The notes under the pieces: model-generated | Databases searched by the model: none | Seen by the model: only the letters and a program-made list of their open reading frames with translations | What the model was told of the DNA's origin: nothing | Made by a program: the position numbers and the translations under genes | Assembly: GCA_051275005.1 (NCBI GenBank) | Contig: JBNMOP010000065.1 | Location: 1-15,074, forward strand | DNA: 15,074 nt | Reading direction: 5' to 3' | Origin: Eutrophobius sp051275005 | GTDB taxonomy: Bacteria; Pseudomonadota; Gammaproteobacteria; Eutrophobiales; Eutrophobiaceae | In this document: positions 7,500 to 14,642 of the stretch, one piece after another | Numbering within the stretch: the first letter of the stretch is position 1 | How the letters are laid out: every line of letters begins with the position of its first letter

Positions 7500-8606
7500 A
7501 TGAATAATTTGACTCCCTTACAACGTTATAAGGAAGATATCAGGGTAGGCAGGATAATAACTGACCAGGTACAAGAGCATGCGGTACTGGCAACACAGGA
7601 TTTATATGATCATATTTGTAATCAATCCTCTGAAAAGCAGTCAATATTTAAAAGACTGGAAAAGTTTATAATTCCAGTATCTGAATCAGTAAAAGGGATA
7701 TATTTTTGGGGAGGAGTAGGGACTGGGAAGACTTATATTGTTGATAATTTTTTTGAAAGTTTGCCTATTGATAAAAAAATTCGAATTCATTTTCATCGGT
7801 TTATGCAACGAGTTCATGGGGAATTAAAATCTCTCAAAAATGTTGAAGATCCTTTACAGATAGTTGCCGATGAGTTTGCAAAACAGGCTAAAGTGATTTG
7901 TTTTGATGAGTTTCATGTCAGTGATATAACTGATGCGATGTTAATACGCGGATTATTATCAGCTATATTTGCACGGGGCATTATCCTTGTCTCTACGTCA
8001 AATCAGCATCCCGATCGACTTTATTGGGATGGTTTACAAAGAAGTCGTTTCTTTCCTGCCATTGAGTTAATCAAACAACATACCGAGGTTATCCATATTG
8101 ACTCCGGTATAGACTATCGGTTTCGCTATCTCGATACTGCAGAAATATACCATTACCCCCTGGATCATGCTGCGAATAAAGTTCTAACACAAAACTTTGA
8201 AAATATCGCACCAAATACGGGTCGAGCTAACAGGACCATTGAAATTGAAAGACGCAAGATAAATACGGTTAATTGTGCAGATGGTGTCGTTTGGTTTGTT
8301 TTTTCCACGATTTGTAACAGCCCTAGAGGCCCTGCTGATTATATAGAGATAGCCCGGCAATTTCAGACGGTACTTATCGAAAATATCCCACAAATGGGTG
8401 AAGACATGAATGATCAGGTGAAACGTTTTATCATCATGGTAGATGAATTTTATGATCGTAATGTGAAATTAATCATAACGGCTGAAGTAATCATTAATGA
8501 TTTATATACTGGCAAGCGACTTGAATTTGAATTCGAGCGTACCCGTAGCAGGTTGATTGAAATGCAGAGCCATGAATACCTGGCAAAGCAGCATCTCCCT
8601 GGGTAG
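7500..8606 (+). CDS. zapE: Cell-division ATPase ZapE (AFG1 family)
   Basis: A 368-residue AFG1-like AAA+ ATPase. In E. coli, ZapE associates with the division site and affects FtsZ ring stability, mainly in elongated or stressed cells; mitochondrial relatives act in protein quality control. Walker A is GGVGTGKT at residues 71-78, Walker B is VICFDEFH at 132-139, and a sensor-like STSN lies at 165-168, followed by the family signature HPDRLYWDGLQRSRFFPAI at 170-188. The N-terminal TPLQRYKEDI opening is typical and supports the ATG at 7500, although no Shine-Dalgarno is visible. The C-terminal segment with FERTRSRLIEM near 346-356 is the usual end of the family. It is divergent from the YugP peptidase gene, and the AT-rich downstream spacer has no strong terminator, so it appears to be transcribed alone. 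Confidence 0.95.
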   Translation: MNNLTPLQRYKEDIRVGRIITDQVQEHAVLATQDLYDHICNQSSEKQSIFKRLEKFIIPVSESVKGIYFWGGVGTGKTYIVDNFFESLPIDKKIRIHFHRFMQRVHGELKSLKNVEDPLQIVADEFAKQAKVICFDEFHVSDITDAMLIRGLLSAIFARGIILVSTSNQHPDRLYWDGLQRSRFFPAIELIKQHTEVIHIDSGIDYRFRYLDTAEIYHYPLDHAANKVLTQNFENIAPNTGRANRTIEIERRKINTVNCADGVVWFVFSTICNSPRGPADYIEIARQFQTVLIENIPQMGEDMNDQVKRFIIMVDEFYDRNVKLIITAEVIINDLYTGKRLEFEFERTRSRLIEMQSHEYLAKQHLPG

Positions 8607-8628
8607 TACGCAACAAATCTACGAACAA

Positions 8629-8638
8629 CTGACGTCAG
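8629..8638. repeat. Perfect 10-bp palindrome in the zapE downstream spacer
   Basis: CTGACGTCAG is its own reverse complement. It lies 23 bases after the zapE stop and about 110 bases before the promoter of the 71-residue gene. A flanking pair of 9-bp inverted arms occurs at 8608-8616 and 8707-8715. It could be a regulator binding site, but no regulator can be named and a chance palindrome is possible. Confidence 0.35.
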
Positions 8639-8750
8639 GCGCATTAAGTTCTTCCCCGAATTGTCCGATATTAACAATATTCTTATAACATAATTTGATT
8701 TATAGGTTGTTGCGTCAATCTATTAAAAAACAATAAGTTAAATAATGTTA

Positions 8751-8779
8751 TTGACTTTAAATATTAAATGAATTATATA
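8751..8779 (+). promoter_or_regulatory. Sigma-70 type promoter for the 71-residue gene
   Basis: TTGACT at 8751-8756 (consensus TTGACA) and TATATA at 8774-8779 (consensus TATAAT) are separated by exactly 17 bases. Transcription would start near 8786, about 50 bases before the ATG at 8838. This is the best housekeeping promoter I can see in the window, although the surrounding AT richness raises the chance of coincidental matches. Confidence 0.65.
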
Positions 8780-8837
8780 AGTTTGATATGTATCTTATTA
8801 TAATTTCTAGGTTTATTTAAAGGGTGGGTTAGTAGTA

Positions 8838-9053
8838 ATGTCTGCAGTACAACGCCATGTGGCACAATCAGATGTAACAGAATCTCAAATCGCAACTATA
8901 CTCCAGTATCGGTATGGTGACGGGATGGTCTATTTACCGAAACACAAGCCAAGATTACTTTATTCCATCGCGACAGAACGTGGATTTATCGATGGTGAAG
9001 GTTATTTAACCCGTAAAGGACGAGCATTAATTGCTCGATACAAATTTCTCTAA
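8838..9053 (+). CDS. Unrecognised 71-residue protein, possible winged-helix fold
   Basis: I do not recognise this protein. It is short and basic, with no membrane segment, signal peptide or cysteine. An N-terminal polar part (residues 1-15) leads into a likely helix, SQIATILQYRYG. A second helix-like part, PRLLYSIATERGFID (38-52), runs into GYLTRKGRALIARY (55-68). The last stretch looks like the wing and final helix of winged helix-turn-helix proteins, where an LTxKGRxLL pattern is common, so DNA binding is a reasonable guess and no more. Support for a real gene is the well-formed promoter at 8751-8779, a purine-rich GGGTGGG at about 8821-8827 ahead of the ATG, and protein-like composition. 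It lies 254 bases upstream of cysI on the same strand and might regulate it, but a hairpin at 9073-9092 lies between them. Confidence 0.6.
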   Translation: MSAVQRHVAQSDVTESQIATILQYRYGDGMVYLPKHKPRLLYSIATERGFIDGEGYLTRKGRALIARYKFL

Positions 9054-9072
9054 GATGTAAAATTAAAGCAGA

Positions 9073-9092
9073 TATCAGCTCTCAAGCTGATA
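9073..9092. other. Perfect 8-bp hairpin after the 71-residue gene
   Basis: Tatcagct at 9073-9080 and agctgata at 9085-9092 pair fully around a CTCA loop, 20 bases after the stop codon at 9053. Only ATTCG follows rather than a T-run, so it is a weak terminator at best; it may protect the 3' end or be a pause site. The remaining spacer to cysI (9093-9307) is AT-rich, without a recognisable riboswitch or a confident promoter. Confidence 0.4.
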
Positions 9093-9307
9093 ATTCGTGG
9101 TTATGTTACTATTGAAATTCTTACTAGATTAACTTCGCTTCTTCTATTTTAGATGCAACTACACTTACCGAGCAGACTACAGTCGTTATCCTAATAACTA
9201 TAGCGTTATATCTTTAGTCATATATATTACTTTAACGAATATAGAATTATTGCTATCTTTTACGACTTAAATTCATCCTAATGACTTAATAACAAGCTAT
9301 TTAATAT

Positions 9308-10960
9308 ATGTATAAGTACGACAATTACGATAAAACCATTGTTAATGAACGTGTTGCTCAGTTTCGTGATCAGACTATGCGCTTTCTGGCGGGTAGTATC
9401 TCTGAAGAGGAATATAGACCATTACGATTAATGAACGGACTGTATCTGCAACGTTATGCCCCGATGTTACGGGTCGCTATTCCTTATGGACTACTCTCGT
9501 CAACCCAAATGCGCATGCTTGCGCAAATTGCACGCAAGTACGATAAGAATTACGGTCATTTTAGTACCAGGCAAAATATTCAATACAACTGGCCAAGGTT
9601 GGAGACTGTACCGGACATTCTTGCTGAGCTTGCTACGGTGGAAATGCATGCAATTCAGACCAGTGGAAATTGCATTCGAAATGTAACCTCCGACCACTTT
9701 GCAGGTATAGCCGTTGATGAAATCGAAGACCCCAGGCCGTATTGCGAAATTATCCGTCAATGGTCAACTTTTCACCCGGAATTTTCCTATTTGCCAAGAA
9801 AATTCAAAATTGCAGTTTCAGGGGCAGGGCACGACCGTGCTGCGGTACATGTGCATGATATCGGAATCTTTCTGGTTAAAAATGCTGAAGGCGAAACAGG
9901 GTTTAAGATTCTTGTAGGGGGTGGTCTTGGTCGGTTGCCCCATATCGGGGTAGTTATCCGGGACTTCATTGAAAAAAAATATCTATTGTCTTATCTAGAG
10001 GCAATATTAAGAATTTATAATTTGTTTGGGCGTCGGGACAATATGCATAAAGCCAGGATCAAGATCTTGGTGAAGGCTATTGGTGCAGAAAAGTTTGCAG
10101 AAATGGTTGAGAAGGAGTGGGAGCAGATCAAAGAATCAGTCCTGCTACTGGATGAAAAAGAAATTGATCGAGTCAAAAATTATTTCATATCGCCTGAATA
10201 TCAAATAGACGCAGTGAACGATACGAGTTTTGATAAGAATCTGGCATCAAATAAGTCATTCGCAAATTGGGTTAAGCGAAATGTCACTGACCATAAGGCT
10301 GCAGGTTACAGAGCAGTATATATATCCTTGAAGGCACCGGGTACGCCACCAGGTGATGCGACAGGTGAACAAATGGATTTTATTGCTGATATGGCTGATC
10401 AATATAGTGCCTGTGAAATACGTGTCACACATGATCAAAATCTGGTGCTAGGTCATGTCAAACAAGGTGACCTTTTCAGTCTCTGGAATGAATTAAACAA
10501 GCAACACCTGGCAACACCGAACATAGGTTTATTAACTGATATGATTTGCTGTCCTGGGCTGGATTTCTGCTCCTTGGCAAATGCTGGATCAATCCCTATA
10601 GCAGCACAGATTAATAAAAAATTTGATGATATCGACTACCTGCATGATATCGGTGATTTACAGATAAAAATGTCGGGTTGCATGAATGCGTGTGGTCACC
10701 ACCATGTTGGACATATTGGCATACTTGGGGTGGATAAAAAGGGTAAGGAATTTTATCAGCTGACTGTTGGCGGTTCGGCCGCTATGGATGCCACGTTGGG
10801 CGATAGATTAGGGCCAGCGATTGCTAAGGCCGATGTGGCAGATTCTATCGGCAAGATACTGGATGCATATGTTGAAATTAGACAGGAAGGTGAAAGATTT
10901 CTTGATACTTATCGCAGGGTTGGTATCACACCCTTCAAGGATAGTGTCTATGGAAAGTAA
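9308..10960 (+). CDS. cysI: Assimilatory sulfite reductase, siroheme hemoprotein (nitrite/sulfite reductase family)
   Basis: A 550-residue siroheme and [4Fe-4S] reductase catalysing six-electron reduction of sulfite to sulfide in cysteine synthesis. Two ferredoxin-like and two siroheme domains repeat as in the family. The cluster cysteines are present: C415 and C421 in CCPGLDFCSLA, and C458 and C462 in SGCMNACGHH. The substrate and siroheme pocket is supported by GHFSTRQNIQYNW (83-95), TSGNCIRNVTSDHFAG (118-133) and the basic RKFKIAVSG (164-172). No CysJ flavoprotein gene is nearby; relatives of this form in beta/gammaproteobacteria occur without CysJ and may use ferredoxin. Sulfite is preferred over nitrite as substrate because the DUF934 sulfate-assimilation partner follows immediately. 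The ATG at 9308 gives a typical N-terminus, but there is no Shine-Dalgarno. Confidence 0.93.
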   Translation: MYKYDNYDKTIVNERVAQFRDQTMRFLAGSISEEEYRPLRLMNGLYLQRYAPMLRVAIPYGLLSSTQMRMLAQIARKYDKNYGHFSTRQNIQYNWPRLETVPDILAELATVEMHAIQTSGNCIRNVTSDHFAGIAVDEIEDPRPYCEIIRQWSTFHPEFSYLPRKFKIAVSGAGHDRAAVHVHDIGIFLVKNAEGETGFKILVGGGLGRLPHIGVVIRDFIEKKYLLSYLEAILRIYNLFGRRDNMHKARIKILVKAIGAEKFAEMVEKEWEQIKESVLLLDEKEIDRVKNYFISPEYQIDAVNDTSFDKNLASNKSFANWVKRNVTDHKAAGYRAVYISLKAPGTPPGDATGEQMDFIADMADQYSACEIRVTHDQNLVLGHVKQGDLFSLWNELNKQHLATPNIGLLTDMICCPGLDFCSLANAGSIPIAAQINKKFDDIDYLHDIGDLQIKMSGCMNACGHHHVGHIGILGVDKKGKEFYQLTVGGSAAMDATLGDRLGPAIAKADVADSIGKILDAYVEIRQEGERFLDTYRRVGITPFKDSVYGK

Positions 10961-10980
10961 AATTGGAGAGGCAGAGTCCC

Positions 10981-11469
10981 TTGCGAATAATTAAAAATAA
11001 TCAGGTTCAAGATGATGAGTGGTCTTTGCTAGTAACAGTCGATTCTGGTGATGCGATTCCAGATGGAGATATTATTATTCCGTTTAAATACTGGAAGGAA
11101 AACCAGACCAATTTTGATAATCGTGTAGGTAAAACAGCGATCTGTATAAATGGCGAGGATCGAATCGAAGATGTTGTCAGTTTCATAACTCAGTTTGATC
11201 TAATTGCACTGGAATTTCCTGCTTTTAAAGATGGTCGATGTTATTCACATGCAAGATTGCTGCGTGACCGATATAAATTTGAAGGGGACCTTCGGGCAGT
11301 GGGTGATGTGCTCAGGGATCAGGTGTTTTATTTAAAACGCTGTGGTATCAGTTCTTTCTATATTCGCGATGACAAGGATGTTGAAGATGCCCTGAATGCC
11401 TTGAAAGATTTCACCGTTACATACCAGACTGCGGCAGATGGCGCACTTCCTGTTTATAAATTAAGGTGA
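10981..11469 (+). CDS. DUF934 protein linked to sulfite reduction
   Basis: A DUF934-family protein of about 162 residues. The family is regularly found directly after cysI in beta- and gammaproteobacteria and is taken to assist sulfate or sulfite reduction, possibly as an electron-transfer or assembly partner; its biochemistry is not established. Family features here are IIKNNQVQDDEW near the start, a PFKYWKEN segment, the strongly conserved IALEFPAFKDGRCYSHARLLRDRYKFEGDLRAVGDV-type core in the middle, and the DQVFYLKRCGISSFYIRDD segment. There is no in-frame ATG after the cysI stop. I chose TTG at 10981, preceded by GGAGAGG and giving the usual MRIIK opening. A TTG at 10963, two bases after cysI and behind GGAAAG, would add six residues and is nearly as plausible. 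Translational coupling to cysI is likely. The cysH gene often found next is missing. Confidence 0.85.
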   Translation: MRIIKNNQVQDDEWSLLVTVDSGDAIPDGDIIIPFKYWKENQTNFDNRVGKTAICINGEDRIEDVVSFITQFDLIALEFPAFKDGRCYSHARLLRDRYKFEGDLRAVGDVLRDQVFYLKRCGISSFYIRDDKDVEDALNALKDFTVTYQTAADGALPVYKLR

Positions 11470-11526
11470 GTTGTAAAAAATTTTAGACTGGATAAGCGGG
11501 AAGGTTGTGGGATAAAATAGGAAATT

Positions 11527-11609
11527 AAATATTAATAGACAGGATTTACAAGATTTACAAGATAATATTTGTGTATTTTTTTAATCCTGTAAATCCTGTC
11601 TAAATATTT
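11527..11609. repeat. Long imperfect inverted repeat made of 9-bp units (possible mobile-repeat remnant or two-way terminator)
   Basis: The left arm (11527-11555) and right arm (11583-11609) are reverse complements except for a 2-base bulge (11534-11535) and one A/C mismatch, giving about 26 pairs around a 27-base AT-rich loop. Both arms are tandem 9-bp units: acaggattt, acaagattt, acaagat on the left, and aatcctgta, aatcctgtc on the right. It lies between convergent genes and could end transcription from both sides, but the periodicity resembles a dispersed intergenic repeat family. From memory, similar ACAGGATTTACAGGAT-type repeats occur in several bacterial genomes; this is not checked. 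Confidence 0.75.
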
Positions 11610-11669
11610 TTCAAAGGAAGACTGGATATTTCTATTCGGTGATTGCTTCGTTGAGGACGATAAATTTAA

Positions 11670-11697
11670 GATTAACATTCATCCTGTTAATCCTGTC
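11670..11697. repeat. Second copy of the 9-bp-unit repeat next to the pyruvate kinase stop
   Basis: Two 9-bp units (approximately aatcctgtt then aatcctgtc, within 11680-11697) repeat the right arm of the inverted element 97 bases downstream in the same orientation. This copy overlaps a perfect small inverted repeat, gattaaca at 11670-11677 and tgttaatc at 11685-11692, so it can form its own hairpin. It ends nine bases short of the pyruvate kinase stop codon (11706-11708). Confidence 0.6.
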
Positions 11698-11705
11698 CTA
11701 TTTCA

Positions 11706-13157
11706 TCAGACCATCAAGCAGGTAATTGATGGCGTATTCAATTCCGGGGTGCTGTGAAATCCCCTGATAAGTAGTATATATTCACCAGCATTTACCAGGT
11801 CAAGGTCTCGTGCAATTTTTCTCGCAATCTCGTTGGGATTTTTCTTGCCAGCATCTTCAGAATACACAGGGACGACACCCCATAGTAGTGCCATTTGACA
11901 ATAGACATATTCCTTATTGGTAATTGCTACAATAGGCGCTGCAGGCCTTGCTGAGCTCATAGTTATTGCAGACATCCCGCTGTTTGATATCACGACAACT
12001 GCGTGAGCCATAATTTCTCTAGACATATTGGCAGCTGCATTCGCCATAACATCCCAAATACTTAACGGAACAGTGTTATCTCTGGATGTCGTAGTTTCGT
12101 ACTTTCCGTTCTCCCATAAGTGAGATTCAGTTTGTCTGGCAATGCGGTCCATCATTTGTACTGCTTCAACAGGAAAATTACCTGATGCAGTTTCTGCAGA
12201 TAACATTACAGCATCCGCACCAAGAGTGACGGCATAAGCAATGTCAGTGACTTCAGCTCGTGTTGGTCTAGCGCTTTCAATCATGGATTCGAGCATTTGT
12301 GTGGCTACTATAACTGGCTTAAAGTTTGCACGGGCTTTTTCTATTAACTTGCTCTGTGCAACGGGGACCTCTTCAGGGTTTAATTCAACGCCTAGATCAC
12401 CACGCGCAACCATAATGGCATCAGTGGCAGCAACGATATTATCTATATCTTCTAAGGCTTCGGGTTTTTCGATTTTTGCAATTATGCAAGCGTGGCTGCC
12501 ATATGCATTAATGATATTTCTTAAATCAGTAATGTCTTCAGCACATCGGACAAATGATAAGGCGAGAAAATCTACTCCTAACCCCATTGCAAACTGGGCA
12601 TCAATTTTATCTTTCTCAGTCAGTGAAGGTGCCGATACATTCACGCCAGGTAAATTTATCCCCTTGTTATTTTTTAGAACTCCACCATGTATAACCTCGC
12701 AGAGAATCTCAGAATCTTTTATAGATTTTACCTTGAGTTCGAGTAGACCATCATTTAATAAAATTCTATTTCCAGATTTTATATCAGTAGACAGGGCAGC
12801 ATATTGAGACGGGATTAGCGCTGATGTGCCTTCCACGTCTCTGGTAGTAACAGTGATTTCAGAACCAGTTTTGAGCAGAATTTGATCATTCTTGAATTTG
12901 CCTGTGCGAATTTTTGGCCCACAAAGATCGGCCAATATAGCCACTGGTAGTCCCAGTTCGTGAGATATATTTCGAATATTCTGATAAGCAGTTGCATGGG
13001 ATTCGTGATCGCCATGAGACATGTTCAATCGAAAAACATTTACACCTGTGAGGATTAGAATTTTTATACTTTCAGGCGAATTTGATGCTGGACCTAATGT
13101 TGCGACAATTTTTGTCCTTCGATTTTTAAGTAGACTGATTTGTGTCACAATCGACAT
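11706..13157 (-). CDS. pyk: Pyruvate kinase
   Basis: A complete 483-residue pyruvate kinase, which transfers phosphate from phosphoenolpyruvate to ADP in the last step of glycolysis. The barrel domain opens with RTKIVATLGPASNS and has the FRLNMSHG signature (R43, N45, S47). Catalytic K228 and metal ligand E230 are in IIAKIEKPEAL, D254 is in MVARGDLG, and the PTRAEVTDIAYAV and MLSAETASG segments are present. The B domain inserts at about 80-180 and the regulatory C domain starts near 365. DLCGPKIRTG has lysine (K82) where potassium-dependent enzymes such as muscle PKM have glutamate, so by family knowledge it is probably potassium-independent, like E. coli PykA rather than PykF. The ATG at 13157 has GGAG about seven bases upstream. 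The gene is divergent from the MFS gene across 68 bases and converges on the repeat-rich spacer. Confidence 0.97.
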   Translation of the reverse strand: MSIVTQISLLKNRRTKIVATLGPASNSPESIKILILTGVNVFRLNMSHGDHESHATAYQNIRNISHELGLPVAILADLCGPKIRTGKFKNDQILLKTGSEITVTTRDVEGTSALIPSQYAALSTDIKSGNRILLNDGLLELKVKSIKDSEILCEVIHGGVLKNNKGINLPGVNVSAPSLTEKDKIDAQFAMGLGVDFLALSFVRCAEDITDLRNIINAYGSHACIIAKIEKPEALEDIDNIVAATDAIMVARGDLGVELNPEEVPVAQSKLIEKARANFKPVIVATQMLESMIESARPTRAEVTDIAYAVTLGADAVMLSAETASGNFPVEAVQMMDRIARQTESHLWENGKYETTTSRDNTVPLSIWDVMANAAANMSREIMAHAVVVISNSGMSAITMSSARPAAPIVAITNKEYVYCQMALLWGVVPVYSEDAGKKNPNEIARKIARDLDLVNAGEYILLIRGFHSTPELNTPSITCLMV

Positions 13158-13225
13158 AAGATTCTCCGAATCAAATATTAAAGTTTAATGTAGGTTAAAT
13201 ATGACATTATTAAAATCTTAAGTCC

Positions 13226-14542
13226 ATGAGCCAGTTTGCCTTATTAAAAAGCGCGCGGTTTCTGCCCATATTTGGCACCCAATTTCTGGGTGCACTAAAT
13301 GATAATATTTTTAAAAACGCACTGGTGATATACATCGCGTTTACACTCGCAGATAAGACATCAATGGATAGTAGTATTCTCGTGATAACCGCAGGTGGAT
13401 TGTTTATCTTGCCGTATTTTCTTTTTTCAGCCACAGCCGGTCAAATTGCAGATAAGTATGAAAAATCATTCTTGATTAGGCGCATTAAACTGGTAGAAAT
13501 TTTAATTATGGGTTTTGCTGTGGTTGGATTTTTAACTGAAAGTCTACCATTGTTAATGGTGGTGCTTTTCTTGATGGGCATGCAATCAACTTTTTTTGGA
13601 CCATTGAAGTACGGAATCTTGCCACAGCACTTAGATTTTCATGAATTAACTGGTGCTAATGGATTGGTACAAATGGGGACATATCTTGCAATTCTTGGAG
13701 GAACAATTATTGGCGGCGCGTTAATTGGTGTGAAGGGTATTGGTATTTCAATCATATCCAGTATCGTTATTTGTGTTGCACTTCTGGGTTGGCAATTTAG
13801 TCGTTATATACCTGATGCAGAAGCTGCAGATAAAACCCTGATTATCGACTGGAATATTTTTAAACAAACACTAAAAATTCTCCGTTACGTAATATCAGAA
13901 AAAGATATTTTTATCGCGATTATTGCAATTTCCTGGTTTTGGTTTATTGGCGCGACATATCTGTCATTGGTACCTACCTATACCAGAGATGTATTGTTTG
14001 GGGATGAGCTAGTAACTACCTCACTACTAACCGCATTTTCAATCGGTATTGGTTCTGGTTCTCTGATTTGTGAAAGGCTTTCAAAAGCTAAGATTGAACC
14101 TGGTTTGGTTCCCATTGGTGCATTGGGATTAAGCTTGTTTGCGTTTGATCTATATTTTATCGGTATGCCTGGTATAACTGGTGTTAGTGCTGGCCACAAT
14201 TTAGTGTTTATGGATTTTATTCAATATACAGTTCATTGGAGAATTTTATTTGATCTGATTGGTATTGGTTTTTTTGGCGGCGTATATATTGTCCCGCTCT
14301 ATGCAATGGTTCAACATCGTGCCAGTCCGCGTCTACGTGCCCGGGTTATTGCTGCGACAAATATTCTTAATGCATTATTTATGGTGGTGTCGGCGTTATT
14401 GGTGATTACCCTGATTAAGCTTTTATATTCTATTCCGCAAATTTATTTATTTGTCGGAATACTTAATTTGATTATTACAGGCTTGATATTTGTAAAATAT
14501 CCAGAATATCTACAGCGATTGATTGCAATCACCAAGGGTTAA
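13226..14542 (+). CDS. MFS transporter, lysophospholipid transporter (LplT)-like
   Basis: A 438-residue major facilitator protein with about 12 hydrophobic helices. The first helix carries QFLGALNDNIFKNALVIYI (19-37), a pattern typical of LplT and of the transporter part of fused MFS-acyltransferase-acyl-ACP synthetase (Aas-type) proteins. These flip lysophospholipids inward across the inner membrane for re-acylation. The DKYEKSFLIRRIK loop, the FFGPLKYGILPQHL segment after the fourth helix and the QHRASPRLRARVIAATNI segment near the C-terminus also fit. The PlsC acyltransferase and acyl-ACP ligase parts found in fused relatives are not present: the gene ends after the last helix and is followed by a terminator, so the transporter stands alone here. 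The ATG at 13226 lacks a clear Shine-Dalgarno. LplT-like is well supported; the actual substrate is inferred. Confidence 0.85.
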   Translation: MSQFALLKSARFLPIFGTQFLGALNDNIFKNALVIYIAFTLADKTSMDSSILVITAGGLFILPYFLFSATAGQIADKYEKSFLIRRIKLVEILIMGFAVVGFLTESLPLLMVVLFLMGMQSTFFGPLKYGILPQHLDFHELTGANGLVQMGTYLAILGGTIIGGALIGVKGIGISIISSIVICVALLGWQFSRYIPDAEAADKTLIIDWNIFKQTLKILRYVISEKDIFIAIIAISWFWFIGATYLSLVPTYTRDVLFGDELVTTSLLTAFSIGIGSGSLICERLSKAKIEPGLVPIGALGLSLFAFDLYFIGMPGITGVSAGHNLVFMDFIQYTVHWRILFDLIGIGFFGGVYIVPLYAMVQHRASPRLRARVIAATNILNALFMVVSALLVITLIKLLYSIPQIYLFVGILNLIITGLIFVKYPEYLQRLIAITKG

Positions 14543-14555
14543 TACGGGTCGTCTG

Positions 14556-14604
14556 AATAATATTGCCAGGGCAGTAGTCGTGCTATCTGCCCTGGGCCAT
14601 TATT
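14556..14604. terminator. Strong hairpin between convergent MFS and ssb genes (probable bidirectional terminator)
   Basis: A perfect 9-bp GC-rich stem, ccagggcag at 14566-14574 and ctgccctgg at 14587-14595, lies between the two stops. TAG and CTA in the loop can add three pairs, and outer aataat (14556-14561) with attatt (14599-14604) can pair beyond an internal loop. A/T-rich flanks on both sides would serve either strand, although neither has a long T-run. Confidence 0.75.
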
Positions 14605-14642
14605 ATTGATGTGAATAACAGAAATTTATCGTTTACGCCTAT

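Noticed and set aside
9153..9194. A 13-codon frame (MQLHLPSRLQSLS) in the cysI upstream region, considered as a leader peptide
   Set aside because: There is no Shine-Dalgarno, no run of cysteine or methionine codons and no following attenuator hairpin, so it is likely chance.
9093..9307. Possible riboswitch or CysB-like site ahead of cysI
   Set aside because: I found no recognisable SAM riboswitch structure, no T-run terminator and no convincing paired promoter boxes in this AT-rich spacer.
12241..12807. A 188-residue open frame antisense to pyruvate kinase
   Set aside because: Its serine- and isoleucine-rich composition is typical of a shadow frame, and pyruvate kinase motifs occupy the other strand throughout.
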